From Panonychus citri (lineage: Eukaryota; Arthropoda; Arachnida; Trombidiformes; Tetranychidae): DNA of 64,000 bases. Of this stretch, positions 46,752-57,256 are shown one piece after another. A program made the position numbers and the translations under genes. The stretch spans positions 124,001-188,000 of the forward strand of contig NW_026515499.1 of assembly GCF_014898815.1 (NCBI RefSeq). The letters are read 5' to 3'. The notes beneath the pieces were generated by a model that saw only the letters and a list, made by a program, of their open reading frames with translations, was not told the origin of the DNA and made no database searches. Within the stretch, counting starts at the first letter, position 1. Each line of letters starts with the position of its first letter.

Positions 46752-49453
46752 GATGAAGATGATGAGCAATAATAGAGGGGAAAGAGTTTGATGAAAAAGG
46801 TTTGATTGAAAGTTAATGAAGCGAAATGATTGTTTACTATTGATTAGAAGTTGAAAGGTGAAAGGGAATTCTGAATGTTCATGATGATGTTTCATGATGA
46901 ATCTAATGAATGAGTGAAAGATGAAGCTTTTTTTTCATCAATAAGTTTTGTCATACCTCAAGATGATGATGATGATGAGTAAAATGAATGTTTAAATGTA
47001 ATCATGACCAATGGGTATCTAAATATTTTCTTACTCTTTCAGTGATCATTCATTTATGGTTGACCATTCATTCATTGGGTAACCAAGGAAAATGTAACAG
47101 AATCAAATGAGGTAAGGGAATGAATGATTCTTGAAGATCACATTCAGTTATCATGATGAATAGGTTTTACTGTGGGTTGGAATGGTGGTTGTATATCTAA
47201 ACTTTATTGAACATGAATGTGAATGATTTTCTCTCTCATCTTCCCTCAAAGATGATGATGAGTAAGATGAAAATGGAAAGGTAGCAAATATATATTATTA
47301 TTATCATCGTGATTATTATGATATTAAATGAAGACTGATAAACCGTTAGCAGGAAAATGAAGGTGAAAAGGTAAAAGTAACTTTGAAAATGGTAAAGTCA
47401 CTTGAGAATTGAAGACAAAAGCAGTAAAAGTCAGAAGTGAAATGAAGATGAGGATGAGGATGAGGATGATGGAGATAAAAAAGAAAGTAAAGAAAGAGTG
47501 AGATTCAAGAAACTTTCCCCCCTTCTCATGTCACACATTTAGACACATTTTCACCTAATAAATACTCTTGCATCATCATCTTAGTTTCACAACTAATACA
47601 TTGAATTGATATAATATCATTTAGACCATGAATTCAATGGTTATCATGAGGATTCATCAGCATTTCAAGAGAGACTTCAAGAAGATGAATATTAAGATGA
47701 TGATGATAAGTGAAATGTTACTTAGCCAAAAAATGGAAGTCATCTAATTGTATGCTTATTGTATTCATCAATTTGTTCAATTTTCATCCTATTCCAATGC
47801 TTTGGTGTTTTCATTGTGATTTATATGAATTATCACAAATCAATTATGCAGCAAAAAATCACAATTTGATTGATTTGAGATTAGTGATTAGTGTGGTGAA
47901 ATTGATTCAGTTGAATTGAAACTGTTCCTCAACTTAATCGGTTGATTCTGATTGAATTAAGTAAGTGAATCAATCAAAGGTGTAAACCTTTGACTATCAA
48001 GGTGGATTCAAGAGATTTAAGTAAGATAAGGTTTAGAATTGACATTTAATTTATTGCAATTAACTTAATGTATCTAAAGTAAGGACTAATTGGTTACCTG
48101 AATATCAACTTAATCTAAATAATATTAAATCGAAACGATGATGATGATCATTTGATTGCAATTAAAAGTCAAAACAACTAGAAAAGTTCAGTAGAGTTGG
48201 ATAAGTAATAGTTATCAGATTATCATCATCATCTTGACCATTTGGATGACCTTTATTGACAATAATAAGATCAATTCTGTCATACTCAGACTCATGAAAA
48301 TGGTCACCAAAAGGAGGGAAAAAGTGATTAGGATAAAAATAACATCGTCATCACTACGATAAAATGTTCAATTCTCACTTTTGACTCCGAAATAGTAGTG
48401 ACTGTATCTACCTGAGAGGAAGACAAGCAAAAAGTTCAGGAAAACTACTCAGTCTCATCATGATTCAATGTAATTTTAGATTCAAATTCAGGTACAAGGT
48501 AAGTGTATCAAGGTAATTGGCTTTAAATATCAATGGGTTGATACATGAATTAATATGCATCAACAATTTAACCAACCAATTAACTGGAATTTATTTAAAT
48601 AAGAGAAAGTGAAAGGTAGTGATAAATTTGATTACCATGAATGATTTAGATTCTATGTAATTCCAGAAATAGATCAGAGTTTATGGTCAGTCTTTTTGAT
48701 TAATTTTGGATTCTTAGGTCATTTTTTCACCAAAAAATTCCATGATTAATGAACTTTTATCATGATAGATTTGCGAAAAATAAAAATAAATGCAAACAAA
48801 TGAACCAGAAGCTCATGATATTTGGACACAAATTATATCTCATGATGAATGATGACCAGTGAATTAACTGTTATCAAAATCTATTAGCATTTCTTATTAT
48901 TAATTCATATTATTTGGTTACTAAATAAGTTCAGAATTCATTCAAGTAGCTGAACATGATGATCTGGAGCTTTATAATCCCAACACTTCTTACCGATTCA
49001 TCAATTATTTTGAGATAATCTTTTCAAGTAGCTTGATAATTATTAATCTAGTGAGAAATTAATTTTAAATCTTGATGAGAGAGAGGGAAAGAGATTAAAA
49101 TTCACAATTTACTCAACCAAAATCATCAATAGAATTGATTAAGTCTTTTACTCTTTCGGTTAATCCATGATACAAAAAACAGTGTTAATCTTTAATTCAT
49201 TTACTATGAACACAAAGATTGGATTAAATGTTTAGATGAGTGGATTTCCATGGATGAAAAAAGGTTTCAAAGTGAGTTGGAAAATTTTCTTCTCGTTAAA
49301 AGAAGAAAAAAGTTTGTAAACTCAACTTACCTGAACTTGAGGTTGAGTAGAGTCCAGGGAATTGAATAGCATGGGTAATATTTCATTTTTAATTTCATGT
49401 TGACCACTTTTCCGAATCAGAATATTTATATTTTCTAATAATGTAACAGTTGC
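33662..49453 (-). CDS. SCYL2: SCY1-like protein 2 (coated vesicle-associated kinase 104), 3' eight coding exons; 5' part not found
   Basis: SCYL2/CVAK104 is a pseudokinase with HEAT repeats that binds clathrin and adaptor complexes at endosomes and the trans-Golgi. Coding exons in transcript order: 49331-49453, 37746-37859, 37264-37396, 36615-36733, 36277-36380, 34950-35331, 33750-33896, 33662-33682, giving 380 aa plus TAA with matching phases. The HEAT part follows the vertebrate protein: EIKNEILPMLF aligns with EIKNSVLPMVY, NLEKNEILDDVLPLL with YLDKWFVLDDILPFL, and LLATKVMPTLIPI with QLAGKVLPHLIPL. NTLADLLQEMLDHI corresponds to NSFISVIKEMLNRL. The C-terminal tail (about 190 aa) is Ser/Arg/Pro-rich with four RRxS motifs and is unlike the vertebrate tail, but the last residues QQLFGR echo the terminal DLFG of vertebrates. 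Exons for the N-terminal pseudokinase domain were not found between 49454 and 64000; they probably lie beyond the window. Converges with CaMKII. Confidence 0.88.
33750..33896 (-). CDS. SCYL2: SCYL2 exon (tail)
   Basis: 49 codons in phase 0: TGSNSAFKLDFPIPGRTSPG then RGRRYSVATIINQSQ and a Ser run, ending LLNQLGTGM. Acceptor CCTTAG, donor GTGAGT. Confidence 0.78.
33897..34949 (-). other. SCYL2 intron between the two tail exons
   Basis: 1.05 kb, AT-rich with a short TATATA run near 34492. Apart from the X-box match, I see nothing. Confidence 0.6.
34006..34019. promoter_or_regulatory. RFX X-box match in a SCYL2 intron
   Basis: GTTACCATGACAAC fits all positions of GTHNYYATRRNAAC. Located in the intron between the 33750-33896 and 34950-35331 exons. 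Motif only; no other support. Confidence 0.3.
34950..35331 (-). CDS. SCYL2: SCYL2 exon (Ser/Arg-rich tail)
   Basis: About 127 codons beginning YPLQHNLDQPTGYPHRPPCL and ending FFNPPRPVHK. Contains RRQS, RRHS and RRRHS, candidate basophilic-kinase sites. Acceptor CTTTTAG, donor GTAAAT. Joined to the HEAT exons by phase and proximity. Confidence 0.8.
35332..36276 (-). other. SCYL2 intron upstream of the long tail exon
   Basis: 945 nt, AT-rich. Phases of the flanking exons agree across it, so a missing exon here is not required. Confidence 0.6.
36277..36380 (-). CDS. SCYL2: SCYL2 exon (end of HEAT region)
   Basis: FNTLADLLQEMLDHINRNQR then NKLKLERMSTFSTE. Ends two bases into a Lys codon at a GTAAGA donor; this donor, rather than the GTATGA inside the exon, keeps the frame into the next exon. 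Confidence 0.8.
36615..36733 (-). CDS. SCYL2: SCYL2 exon (HEAT region)
   Basis: AIYRHMLSDKRFGLNVNLLA then TKVMPTLIPIIVSPNITVEE. Aligns with vertebrate GIYKCTFTHKKLGITKEQLA. Acceptor TCAACAG, donor GTAAAC. Confidence 0.88.
36734..37263 (-). other. SCYL2 intron, HEAT region
   Basis: 530 nt with ATG/ATAAT repeats at the left and a low-complexity plus-strand frame at 36745-37002 that I do not consider a gene. Confidence 0.6.
37264..37396 (-). CDS. SCYL2: SCYL2 exon (HEAT region)
   Basis: VQTNILNCVAKVIDNLEKNE then ILDDVLPLLLEAKLTEVSVL. Carries the best-conserved LDD-LP motif. Acceptor CCTGTAG, donor GGTGAG; ends in phase 1. Confidence 0.88.
37397..37745 (-). other. SCYL2 intron, HEAT region
   Basis: 349 nt, AT-rich, with a (GAT)n run near 37524-37543. 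No gene. Confidence 0.6.
37746..37859 (-). CDS. SCYL2: SCYL2 exon (HEAT region)
   Basis: 38 codons in phase 0, IAALSAISEVIEHLEEATIK then IVIPKARQILEVNDSIQ. Acceptor ACTTTCAG, donor GTAAAA. It follows an 11.5-kb intron. Confidence 0.85.
41095..41447 (+). pseudogene. Unrecognised exon-like remnant, two overlapping frames
   Basis: Less AT-rich than its surroundings. One frame (41095-41310) reads through MSMSSILTIFVKDEKFINEK and DMLDLRVRYNVDTTEV; another (41262-41447) continues with QFVRKWLIQLNFPSRIAVRN and LKELIVTFDRCNDYLLKKL. The frames overlap around 41262-41310, as expected if one gene body suffered a frameshift near 41290. It follows an acceptor-like TTTTTACAG. It is on the strand opposite to SCYL2, inside its intron. 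I do not recognise the family; a decayed insertion or retrocopy is possible, as is an unrelated small gene. Confidence 0.3.
41626..41882 (+). pseudogene. Unrecognised coding-like fragments downstream of the 41-kb remnant
   Basis: A 39-codon frame at 41626-41745 starts MGEDKQKIATSLVNLSKVDN; a second at 41748-41882 contains KLPIMLHSLGIKTPEEI. The residue composition looks protein-like rather than repeat-like, but the frames are broken. The opposite strand carries a 151-codon open frame (41495-41950), which I take as the shadow. Family not identified; may belong with the 41095-41447 remnant. Confidence 0.22.
43278..43304. repeat. Perfect 13-bp inverted repeat with 1-nt loop
   Basis: CAGGTACTAAAAC, one T, then GTTTTAGTACCTG. 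Lies about 200 nt from the GC-richer patch at 43040-43095. Confidence 0.9.
45619..45660. repeat. (CTTT)n tract
   Basis: Run of TTTC repeats with one T-rich interruption, next to a TC run starting near 45607. Confidence 0.85.
49331..49453 (-). CDS. SCYL2: SCYL2 exon (HEAT region, first in window)
   Basis: 41 codons in phase 0: ATVTLLENINILIRKSGQHE then IKNEILPMLFNSLDSTQPQV. Acceptor TTTCACAG, donor GTAAGT. Aligns with the vertebrate FLQKMDLLLTK ... EIKNSVLPMVYRALE segment. Confidence 0.85.
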
Positions 49454-50600
49454 CTGTGAAACAGAAAGTGACCAGTGGTCAGTTGGTAAGTAAATGGATA
49501 AGTATTAGGAAAGGTGATGAAAAAAAATATAACAGAAATATTGAATTAGACCAAGATTAAATTGTGATGAAAATAAAAACGAGACAACTTTGTAATCACA
49601 TTAACAGATTAGATTAGAAAAGTTAATCACTGTTGATTAAATGAAACGTTAGTTTATTGTATTTACAAGATTTTCAGGTGAATCAATTAATTTGATTTGA
49701 AAAAATTTCCAACCAACGGAAAAACGTTAATCAAGTAAATCACATTTTCATGTTGAATTTGAATTTTTGCCAAATTTTATTCTTATTCTTGATAATATCT
49801 TAATCATGGTGATGATCAAAATGTTGATGTGAAATTTTCAATTTGAATTAAGTTCAACGATGAATAGATTTATTTATATACTCATACATTTATATGTGTG
49901 TATTTGCATTCACTTTGGTTTAAATTGATAAGAATGTGATAATATTAATGATTTAGGATAATGATTAAGGTCGTAATCAGTTAACTGTCAACCTGGATGA
50001 TAATCAATGATGATCATAATCATTTGATAACCTTAAGGACAATTTACATTTCCAAATGATTAAAGTTACTATTTTTGTGATAAGTTTACCTTCTCAACAG
50101 GTTATTCAGAAAATTTCAATTCATGATAAGCGAGATGAATCAGAATCATGATTTACTTTTGGAATTCATGATTTCATTTTCTCATGATGTTATTTTTTTC
50201 TACCAATACGATGAAGATGATGAGGTAAGATTGAAATCAATCATTTCTACTTGAATTGAATCGAAATTGAACATTTCCAGAGATTCCATAAGCCCTTCAG
50301 AATTTTTGTTTGAATTCTCCCCTCTCAATGTCGAAAGACAGGTAGATAAAGAGAGAGAGAAAGAAAATGAGAGATAAAAATACACCAGGAATCAGAATTT
50401 GAATCTGACTGAGAAAAAAAGAATAATAATAAAATTCTGTTGGCTTATTTATCCATTCAAATAGATGATGAAAACTTTTTCTCAATTCTTTCCAATTCTT
50501 CAATCTACTTTGGTAGTATAACAAATTTTAGCCTCAATCATGTGATTCTGGCTCAGGGTGAATTCAACCTCGGTGTTTGTATCTATCCATCTTCAATCTA
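49454..50600. other. Non-coding region, probably SCYL2 upstream intron
   Basis: AT-rich. No SCYL2 exon recognised here. Confidence 0.5.
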
Positions 50601-51150
50601 CAGGGCTATTCAGCTATTTTCGCCGATGTTTTTCGCGATTTTCTCAGCAACTAAGAGTCAAAGAGACTCGAGACTTGAGTGATATGAGTTTGAGCAATAC
50701 TCAATTGTCATATTAAAAGATCAAGGTCATTCAGGTCACGTGTAAAATAACACGTTTCAAGGTCATTTGATGGTCATTCTATGATTTGCCACACTTATTC
50801 ATCTTGGGTTAAGATTTTGAAGTTAGTTGTAACTGTCAATCAGAAGATATTGCAGTTTAATTAAAAACGTACTGAGATTCTTTAATTAATAAAACTTATC
50901 ATAACAGTTGACCCTAAAGACATAAGAGCCTGAAAATTTGATATTGGTGTTTTCACACATACTTTTTTATGGTAATGCCTTCAAATGACCTTGAAACGTG
51001 TTATTTTGCACGTGACCTGAATGACCTTGATCTTTTAATATGACAATTGAGTATTGCTCAAACTCATATCACTCAAGTCTCGAGTCTCTTTGACTCTTAG
51101 TTGCTGAGAAAATCGCAAAAAACATCGGCGAAAATAGCTGAATAGCCCTG
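50601..51150. mobile_element. Miniature inverted-repeat transposon (550 bp, 170-bp arms, TA flanks)
   Basis: Left arm 50601-50770 and right arm 50981-51150 are reverse complements over 170 bp with about two mismatches, around a 210-bp centre. Ends are CAGGGCTATTCAGC and its complement, directly flanked by TA on both sides, the target of Tc1/mariner (IS630 superfamily) elements. No transposase frame is present, so it is non-autonomous. A second copy of the same family lies at 55460-55783. Very high arm identity suggests recent insertion or hairpin-driven correction. Confidence 0.88.
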
Positions 51151-54100
51151 TATTAGGATTTACCTGATTTCTGAGTTACCTTGAAAAAAATAGGTAAATC
51201 TGGTTGTGATATTAATATCACCAAGAAATGACAGAAATAGTAACACGATGAGAAGTTATTACATATTGAGGTAAATTCATTTGAAACTTATTCTGTATCA
51301 ACATGGTGATCACATGAATGATGAAAAATAATTAACAGAAAAAGAAGAAAAAAATCAATTTCCTCTGCTAATTTATTGGCCATTTATTGGAATCTTTTTC
51401 AGTATCAATCTCATCCCAAGGATTACAAATACTATCACTATGATAATCATGGTGAGATATAAAAGTTCATTGGATAAAATGTTTTAGCCTTTCACACAAA
51501 GACAATGAACTTTGGTTATAATCTGAAATCATGAAAAAAAGTAACATTTCCCTTTCATATTAACCAGAATTGAAGCAAATGAAGATAAACTCAATTCCTT
51601 TATTATTAGAATTAATCTACTCTCCCTGTTGACTTACCCATGAATCCTAAACATACGGTGAAAATCATTTGATTGAAATGATGGTAATACATTGGCATTA
51701 AAAGTTCATGAGCATATACTTCATGAAGTTCAGAATTAGCTAGCAAAACAGGAAAAAAAGACTCAAGGTACACACTGAAAATAGAGATTCAACTAGAATT
51801 CAATTTGAAAGTTAAAAAACTGTCATCACAAGTTTTGATGGTCAAAAAATGTACAGCCAGAATATCTGTTCATTTCCGTTGACCAAAAGACTTGGCCCTG
51901 AATTTTGGTGCCCAGTATATGAACACTATGGTCAAGAGATGGTTTTTGTATAACTAATATGTACAAGCATCAATAAGATTAAACCATCATAAGTATTGAC
52001 ATTAAAATGGTTAACTTGTGAGTTGAACATTTAACTTGAAGAGATAACAATTGAATTATATTGAGAATGAATGTTCAGAACTTTCTACCATGGGACAATT
52101 AGCATTTTCATGGCAGGTTAAGCTTGAGTTAAAGGAAAAAGGTTCCATCAAAAGTAATCATTATCATGATGATGGTGATGATGATGATCATCATGAACCA
52201 TGAAAATAAAAACCACCCTGGCGTAAGGTGAAACATTAATTTGTACCATCAAGTTTTCAGGGTGAATCGATTAGAAATCGATGGAAAAGAAAAGGAAAAA
52301 AGCTAAGTAAGTGATTCAGTCTGATAACAGAGATCATTTATCAAGCAAATTGGTCGATAGAGGAAAAAAAGTTCATAAAGTTATCCGAAAATTTCTGAGA
52401 TTATGTTGTAATATTGTTACATTTTTTTCGGTGAAAAAGTTTTTTATCAGAACTTTTTTTTCTCCTTCTCTCTTTCTCTCTAACTGTTAAGCCTCATTTA
52501 AAAACGATCATAAAATAATCTGATAAACATTGAATTGAATTTTTTCATAAACTCTATCTTTCTCCTACCTTTTCAGGATGATCATCATTATTATCATGGT
52601 TATCGCATTAGCTTGTCTTTCGCCAAGATAATATAATGCTAACACAATATCAAGGGTGGGAAGATAAAGGTGAAAACCAGGATCCAGCTTCAGGGGGAAT
52701 GAATAGTTTTCCAACTGTGTTATCAAGGTGATAATGAGTTCAGTGGATAACCATGAATATTTAGTTTCTCTGTGAAAATGTTTTCAAAACCAGAATACAA
52801 TTGTTGCGTAAATGTTAGATAATTAACTGAATTTTTCCATCGATTTCATATTTGAGTTCAACTTCATTAGAATTCACCATGGGAGGGGATGATGAATCAA
52901 TGAATCTGTGGTGAGGTATAAAGAAATGAATATAATAAAAGAGAAAAAATAATCTACAAACAAGAACATTATATCAACTTTTCTACTGAATAAAATCGAA
53001 AGAAAATGAATTATCAATGTTAATATTCAATCATGTTGATGACAATATTGGGTCTACATGAGTACGCTGAATATGTCATCAAGAATTCATGTGATGACAG
53101 AATTCATGGGAATATTTTTTTTCTTCTCTAAATATTCTGATACTCAGAAGAAGAGAGAGAGAGAAAAAACAAATTATTCTTATAACATTGTCATCATTTG
53201 TTTATCATCACCAGAGTAAATATTATCATCACAACTATCTCCATGATCTTTTTTATCACTCTATCCCTGCTCGTTATCAGTTCATGATGAATATGTTGAG
53301 ACTCATGATGATAAGTGTGCATGTTATCATTAGCATTATGACTATTGTAATAAAATGAATAATAAACATAACAGAATTTGAAATAATAATAATTCAACAA
53401 CTTTCATATCATGATAATTTCAGGGTAAACTATTGTTACCCTTCGGAATGGAAACAAGAAAAAAAATATTAATATACAAACTGAATGGGTGATTACGAAT
53501 CATTTTTTTTCACCTCATTCTGAATCACAAAAGTTCAGATCTTTTTTCATACTTAACTTCATGTAAGGGCTGATTAAATTTGATAATCTCAACTTTTCTT
53601 TCCCCATTTATTACACTTTTAGTGACTAACTAATGATTTCAATATCAGTTCAGGAATCATCAAATACTCACCACCATGATGTTGGCAGAAATACAATTAA
53701 AAAAGCTACATCATGATAATAGTAATGATGAATATTATTATTGTTTTGTGTAGATATTCATCATTTTTTCCCACTCATGAATCTGACATCTTTAATCAAA
53801 TTTTGATGATCTGTCATCATGAATGTTTTCATTGAAACTTTTCAAATTTTTCTAAATTTTTCAGCTGAAGAATTTGCAATAAATCAATTGACAGAACTGA
53901 TAATAATGATGATACGCCACGAGTTTATCATAACAGTTTAAGACACGATGACTTAAGCTATTGTTATAATTGATGAACAATCTCATGGTGATGATAGCAT
54001 AGAATAGTTAATAATAATTGTTGAGAATCTGCTTTTTGCTTTTATAATCAAACTTAATTCAACGAGATAACTCAAATAATAAATTGCAATTGATTAACAG

Positions 54101-54392
54101 TAATACTGCCTTAAGGGTTGTAAATATATTCTAGTGGTTTGAAAGCTCAGTCATTATCATCATTAAATTAAACACAATTAATGCAAATTAATGATAATGT
54201 TGACAGTTAATCATTAGCTGAGATAAACTTTTCAAACATTTACTACACTAAGAAACTGACCACTTAACGGATTAACAGTTTAACACTACTACAATTAACT
54301 AATAATCATAATGCTTGTCATAATAAACATTGAGTCAATGATATTGATAAACATTAATCAAATGTAAATTTTTGGATATTGAATTGATATCA
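51151..54392. other. AT-rich non-coding region
   Basis: Contains many CATGATGATGA words and short GA runs. No exon or gene recognised on either strand. Confidence 0.5.
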
Positions 54393-54423
54393 ATTCCTGT
54401 GGTATTATTAATACCACAGGAAT
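54393..54423. repeat. Perfect 15-bp inverted repeat with 1-nt loop
   Basis: ATTCCTGTGGTATTA pairs with TAATACCACAGGAAT, separated by a single T. Could be a minimal palindromic element or secondary-structure site. Confidence 0.9.
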
Positions 54424-54561
54424 ATAGACTACTTATTAATGTTTACCTTTTAATGACCGCGAGTGACCAACAGCAGTAGTATATAGGCCTCCGCTTCTGG
54501 CTCAGCCAGAACTTTTACTAACTTAACTTTTTAATATTTTATTACAATTAAAAAAAACGCC

Positions 54562-54613
54562 AAAATGTTTCATGAATCCTGGATTCAAATCCTCAGGATT
54601 CATGAAACATTTT
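54562..54613. repeat. Perfect 20-bp inverted repeat with 12-nt loop
   Basis: AAAATGTTTCATGAATCCTG at 54562-54581 pairs exactly with 54594-54613. Function unknown. Confidence 0.9.
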
Positions 54614-55410
54614 TTTGTTTACGTTTTTTCTCATTATTTTGTAACTTCAAACTGGTAAAGAAATCATTATTGTTTTATATTGATTATAAACTCAAATTAA
54701 ATCATGTTTATATTTAAATTACCATTTGTTTTTTCTACACCATTGGTAAGTTTATTTTGTTTGTCTCTCACTTTGTGTTTCTCTCTCTCTCGGTTTGTTT
54801 TATTCTCTCTCTCTATGAGTGCGTATATATATATTATAATCATTATAAGTAGGGGCAAAGCATACTACTCTGGCACATTTTGCCTTTGTCTCTTCCCCTC
54901 TTTTACCCTTTCTTTTTCTACTCTGTCTCTTTCTTTTCAAATTTCTTTCCCCCTTTTTTCTCCAACATTAATTACTATTTTTTAAATGAACTTTCAAGTT
55001 TATTTCTTTTCCTTCTCTCCTCAACACACCATTAAACTTATTTTTTCCCCACTCTTTCTCAGCGTTGTTCAGGGTAATTTAACAATTGGAAATTACTTCA
55101 ATGTTCGCTAATGATCTTTTATGATCATTAACCTCATTCTTACCTACACAATGTTAGTTAATGCGTTGAGAGAAATACTCAACATCTTAATGATCTTTAA
55201 GATTATGCTCTTTTGTAAAAGTATGAAACGAATGTTTCGGGTTTATCACCTTAATTGTTAAACAATATTAACAATACTCATAAACTATTCACAATTATTA
55301 TAAACAATTAAATACAATAATGTTGTGAATATAAACTTTAAGGTTTAATGTTGACTGAGGGAAGAGGGAAGTGGGACTGATCCAAATAATACAATGTATT
55401 ACAATAGAAC

Positions 55411-55446
55411 GAAGGTGATCATGATACACTGATCATGATCACCTTC
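55411..55446. repeat. Perfect 15-bp inverted repeat with 6-nt loop
   Basis: GAAGGTGATCATGAT, loop ACACTG, then ATCATGATCACCTTC. Sits immediately upstream of the truncated miniature transposon copy. Confidence 0.9.
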
Positions 55447-55459
55447 AGAGTGTTTGTTT

Positions 55460-55783
55460 GTTTGAGCGATACTCAATTGTCGTAATAAAAGATCAAGGTC
55501 ATTCAGGTCACACGTAAAATAACGCGTTTCAAGGTCATTTGAAGGCATTACCATGTAACAGTATGTGTGAAAACACTAGTATCAAAATTTCAGGCTCTTA
55601 TGTCTGTAGGGTCAACTGTTATGATAAGTTTTGTCAATTAAAGAATCTCAGTACCTTTTTAATTAAACTGCAATATCTTCTGATTGACAGTTACAACTAA
55701 CTTCAAAATCTTAACCCAGGATGAATAAGTGTGGAAAATCATAGAATGACCATCAAATGACCTTGAAACGCGTTTTGCACGCG
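55460..55783. mobile_element. Truncated second copy of the 50.6-kb miniature transposon family
   Basis: GATCAAGGTCATTCAGGTCA and the whole 210-bp centre of the 50601-51150 element are present, with the centre in the opposite orientation and many point differences. The outer parts of both arms (the CAGGG termini) are missing. It is more diverged than the intact copy, so it is the older insertion. Confidence 0.82.
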
Positions 55784-55926
55784 TTTTTTATTTCATCAAT
55801 TCTTAAGTGAGTAAAAGGGTTTAACATTTTCTCCATGTTAATGAATAGGCTTAGATTTATTTATTAAATTTCAATTATTTTTTCACTTTTATCCTTTCTT
55901 CTTTTCCATCTTTTCTTTTACAAATA

Positions 55927-56447
55927 GTGTCTCAATCAACCTCAATATATATTATTATGCCTTCACTTGATGAGTTGAATATTAATAAACCTCAAGCTCC
56001 TGCTGATCAACAGTCGTCTTCATCAACCAACGATCCTCAACCTTCAACCTCGGCTATCAATCAACCCCAACCTTCATCTGCTTCATCGAATAATACTGAA
56101 CGTATCACTAGACTATCTTAACTAATGGATCCTAGTTTTTCTAACATAGCAATTCGAACTCCTAATGAGCCTCCTTTTTTACAAGTTCAAGTTAGCGAAA
56201 TGATGAACGAATGGCCTAGTGAACTTGAAATGTGGTACGAAGAGGATGGTTTGGTCACTTCAATGTTGAAATGGGACAAAACTATAGTACCAGGCGAACG
56301 ATTGATAAACTTCTCTGGCCGCATAAAGATGGATGTTCTTCACATTCTTTACCACCAAAATTAAATTCAAAAAAGTGTTTAATAAATCTCAACACTGAAA
56401 CAGATTGTTTTATGTATTCAATCTTAGCTTCACTTTTGAACGAGTGA
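55927..56447 (+). pseudogene. Broken coding remnant, possibly Maverick/Polinton-linked
   Basis: One frame runs 55927-56364 with a single in-frame TAA at 56119-56121. Its first part is Ser/Pro/Gln-rich (DQQSSSSTNDPQPSTSA) and its second contains MMNEWPSELEMWYEEDGLVT. The frame +2 register (56232-56447) then carries KKCLINLNTETDCFMYSILA, so a frameshift is likely. That last motif resembles the IN--N-D--CF-WSILAAL signature I associate with ORFs of Maverick/Polinton-like elements in arthropods; this is from memory and tentative. An acceptor-like pyrimidine-rich TACAAATAG precedes 55927, and AATAAA occurs at 56450-56455. The product stops shortly after the motif, so most of such a protein is absent. 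Confidence 0.35.
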
Positions 56448-56449
56448 AC

Positions 56450-56455
56450 AATAAA
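56450..56455 (+). other. Possible polyadenylation signal of the 56-kb remnant
   Basis: AATAAA three bases past the TGA that closes the second frame. Weak evidence in AT-rich DNA. Confidence 0.25.
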
Positions 56456-56478
56456 GTTATCATTCAGTGTTTCTTTAC

Positions 56479-56640
56479 AAAGTTATCTTTTGAAGTTTTA
56501 AATCAAAGTTATCTTTTGAAGTTTTAAATCAAAGTTATATTTTCAAAGTTTCTCAGAGTTTTCACACAAAGTCTTTGATTAAAAATCCTTATTCGTTTTG
56601 TTATATTTTGTTAAAGTTTGTTAAAGTTTGTTAAAGTTTC
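56479..56640. repeat. Short tandem repeats, periods 26 and 10
   Basis: A 26-nt unit (AAAGTTATCTTTTGAAGTTT and six more bases) occurs at 56479 and 56505 with a partial third copy at 56531. A period-10 TTTGTTAAAG array follows at about 56607-56640. Further AAGTTT words continue downstream. Confidence 0.85.
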
Positions 56641-57256
56641 TTTACAAAGTTTTACTTTGAAGTTTCAGTTAAAAGTTTCTTAAGTTTAGTTTGAAGTCGT
56701 TACAACGATAAAAAGACCAAATCCATTACGTTATCCATTGTCAACACAAAATCATTCACGCAATTTTATCATCTACATTCCATCTTAATCTACCGAAAGT
56801 CAAAAAAGTAAGTGTATTTTGATTTTCATTGAATTTCCCCTGTTAGATTTCATACTTTTGTATTTATACAAAGTTTTAGTTTGTAGTTTATGTTTATTTG
56901 ACTTTCAGTCTGCTCTTGTTAAAAGTTAAAACCATGAAAGTTTTTATCTGTACTGAGACTGGATGAAATTTCTATGTATTTATAACAACAGTATGAATTG
57001 TAGATATCTTTCTCTATGATCTTCTGTATGACTATAGCGCTGATCCTTTAACAGTTATTTGAATTGATTAACGTGACTTTAGTTCTTGTCTATCGTCATT
57101 TTTTTTCTCCATCAATTATGTTGAGGTCCAAATTCCACATTTAATATACTTCTGTACTTTGCTCATTTATAATAATGTTTTCTTTGAAATTTGATCATTT
57201 GTACTTGTTTACACTTTTGCATACCCTCATTTCATACCCACACATTCTTAACTTAT
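56641..57256. other. Non-coding stretch between the two broken frames
   Basis: T-rich sequence between convergent coding remnants. Nothing recognised. Confidence 0.5.

Larger units (their letters stand above)
37860..49330 (-). other. SCYL2 intron of 11.5 kb
   Basis: Very long AT-rich intron with many TCATGA and ATC words. It holds exon-like plus-strand remnants at 41095-41450 and 41626-41882, a mariner-like terminus CACCCTGTA near 40980, a GC-richer patch at 43040-43095, a perfect hairpin at 43278-43304, (TTTC)n at about 45619-45660 and GAGA runs near 46716-46753. No intact gene recognised. Confidence 0.5.

Noticed and set aside
50440..50682. Plus-strand 80-residue frame
   Set aside because: Its second half lies in the left arm of the miniature transposon; no family resemblance.
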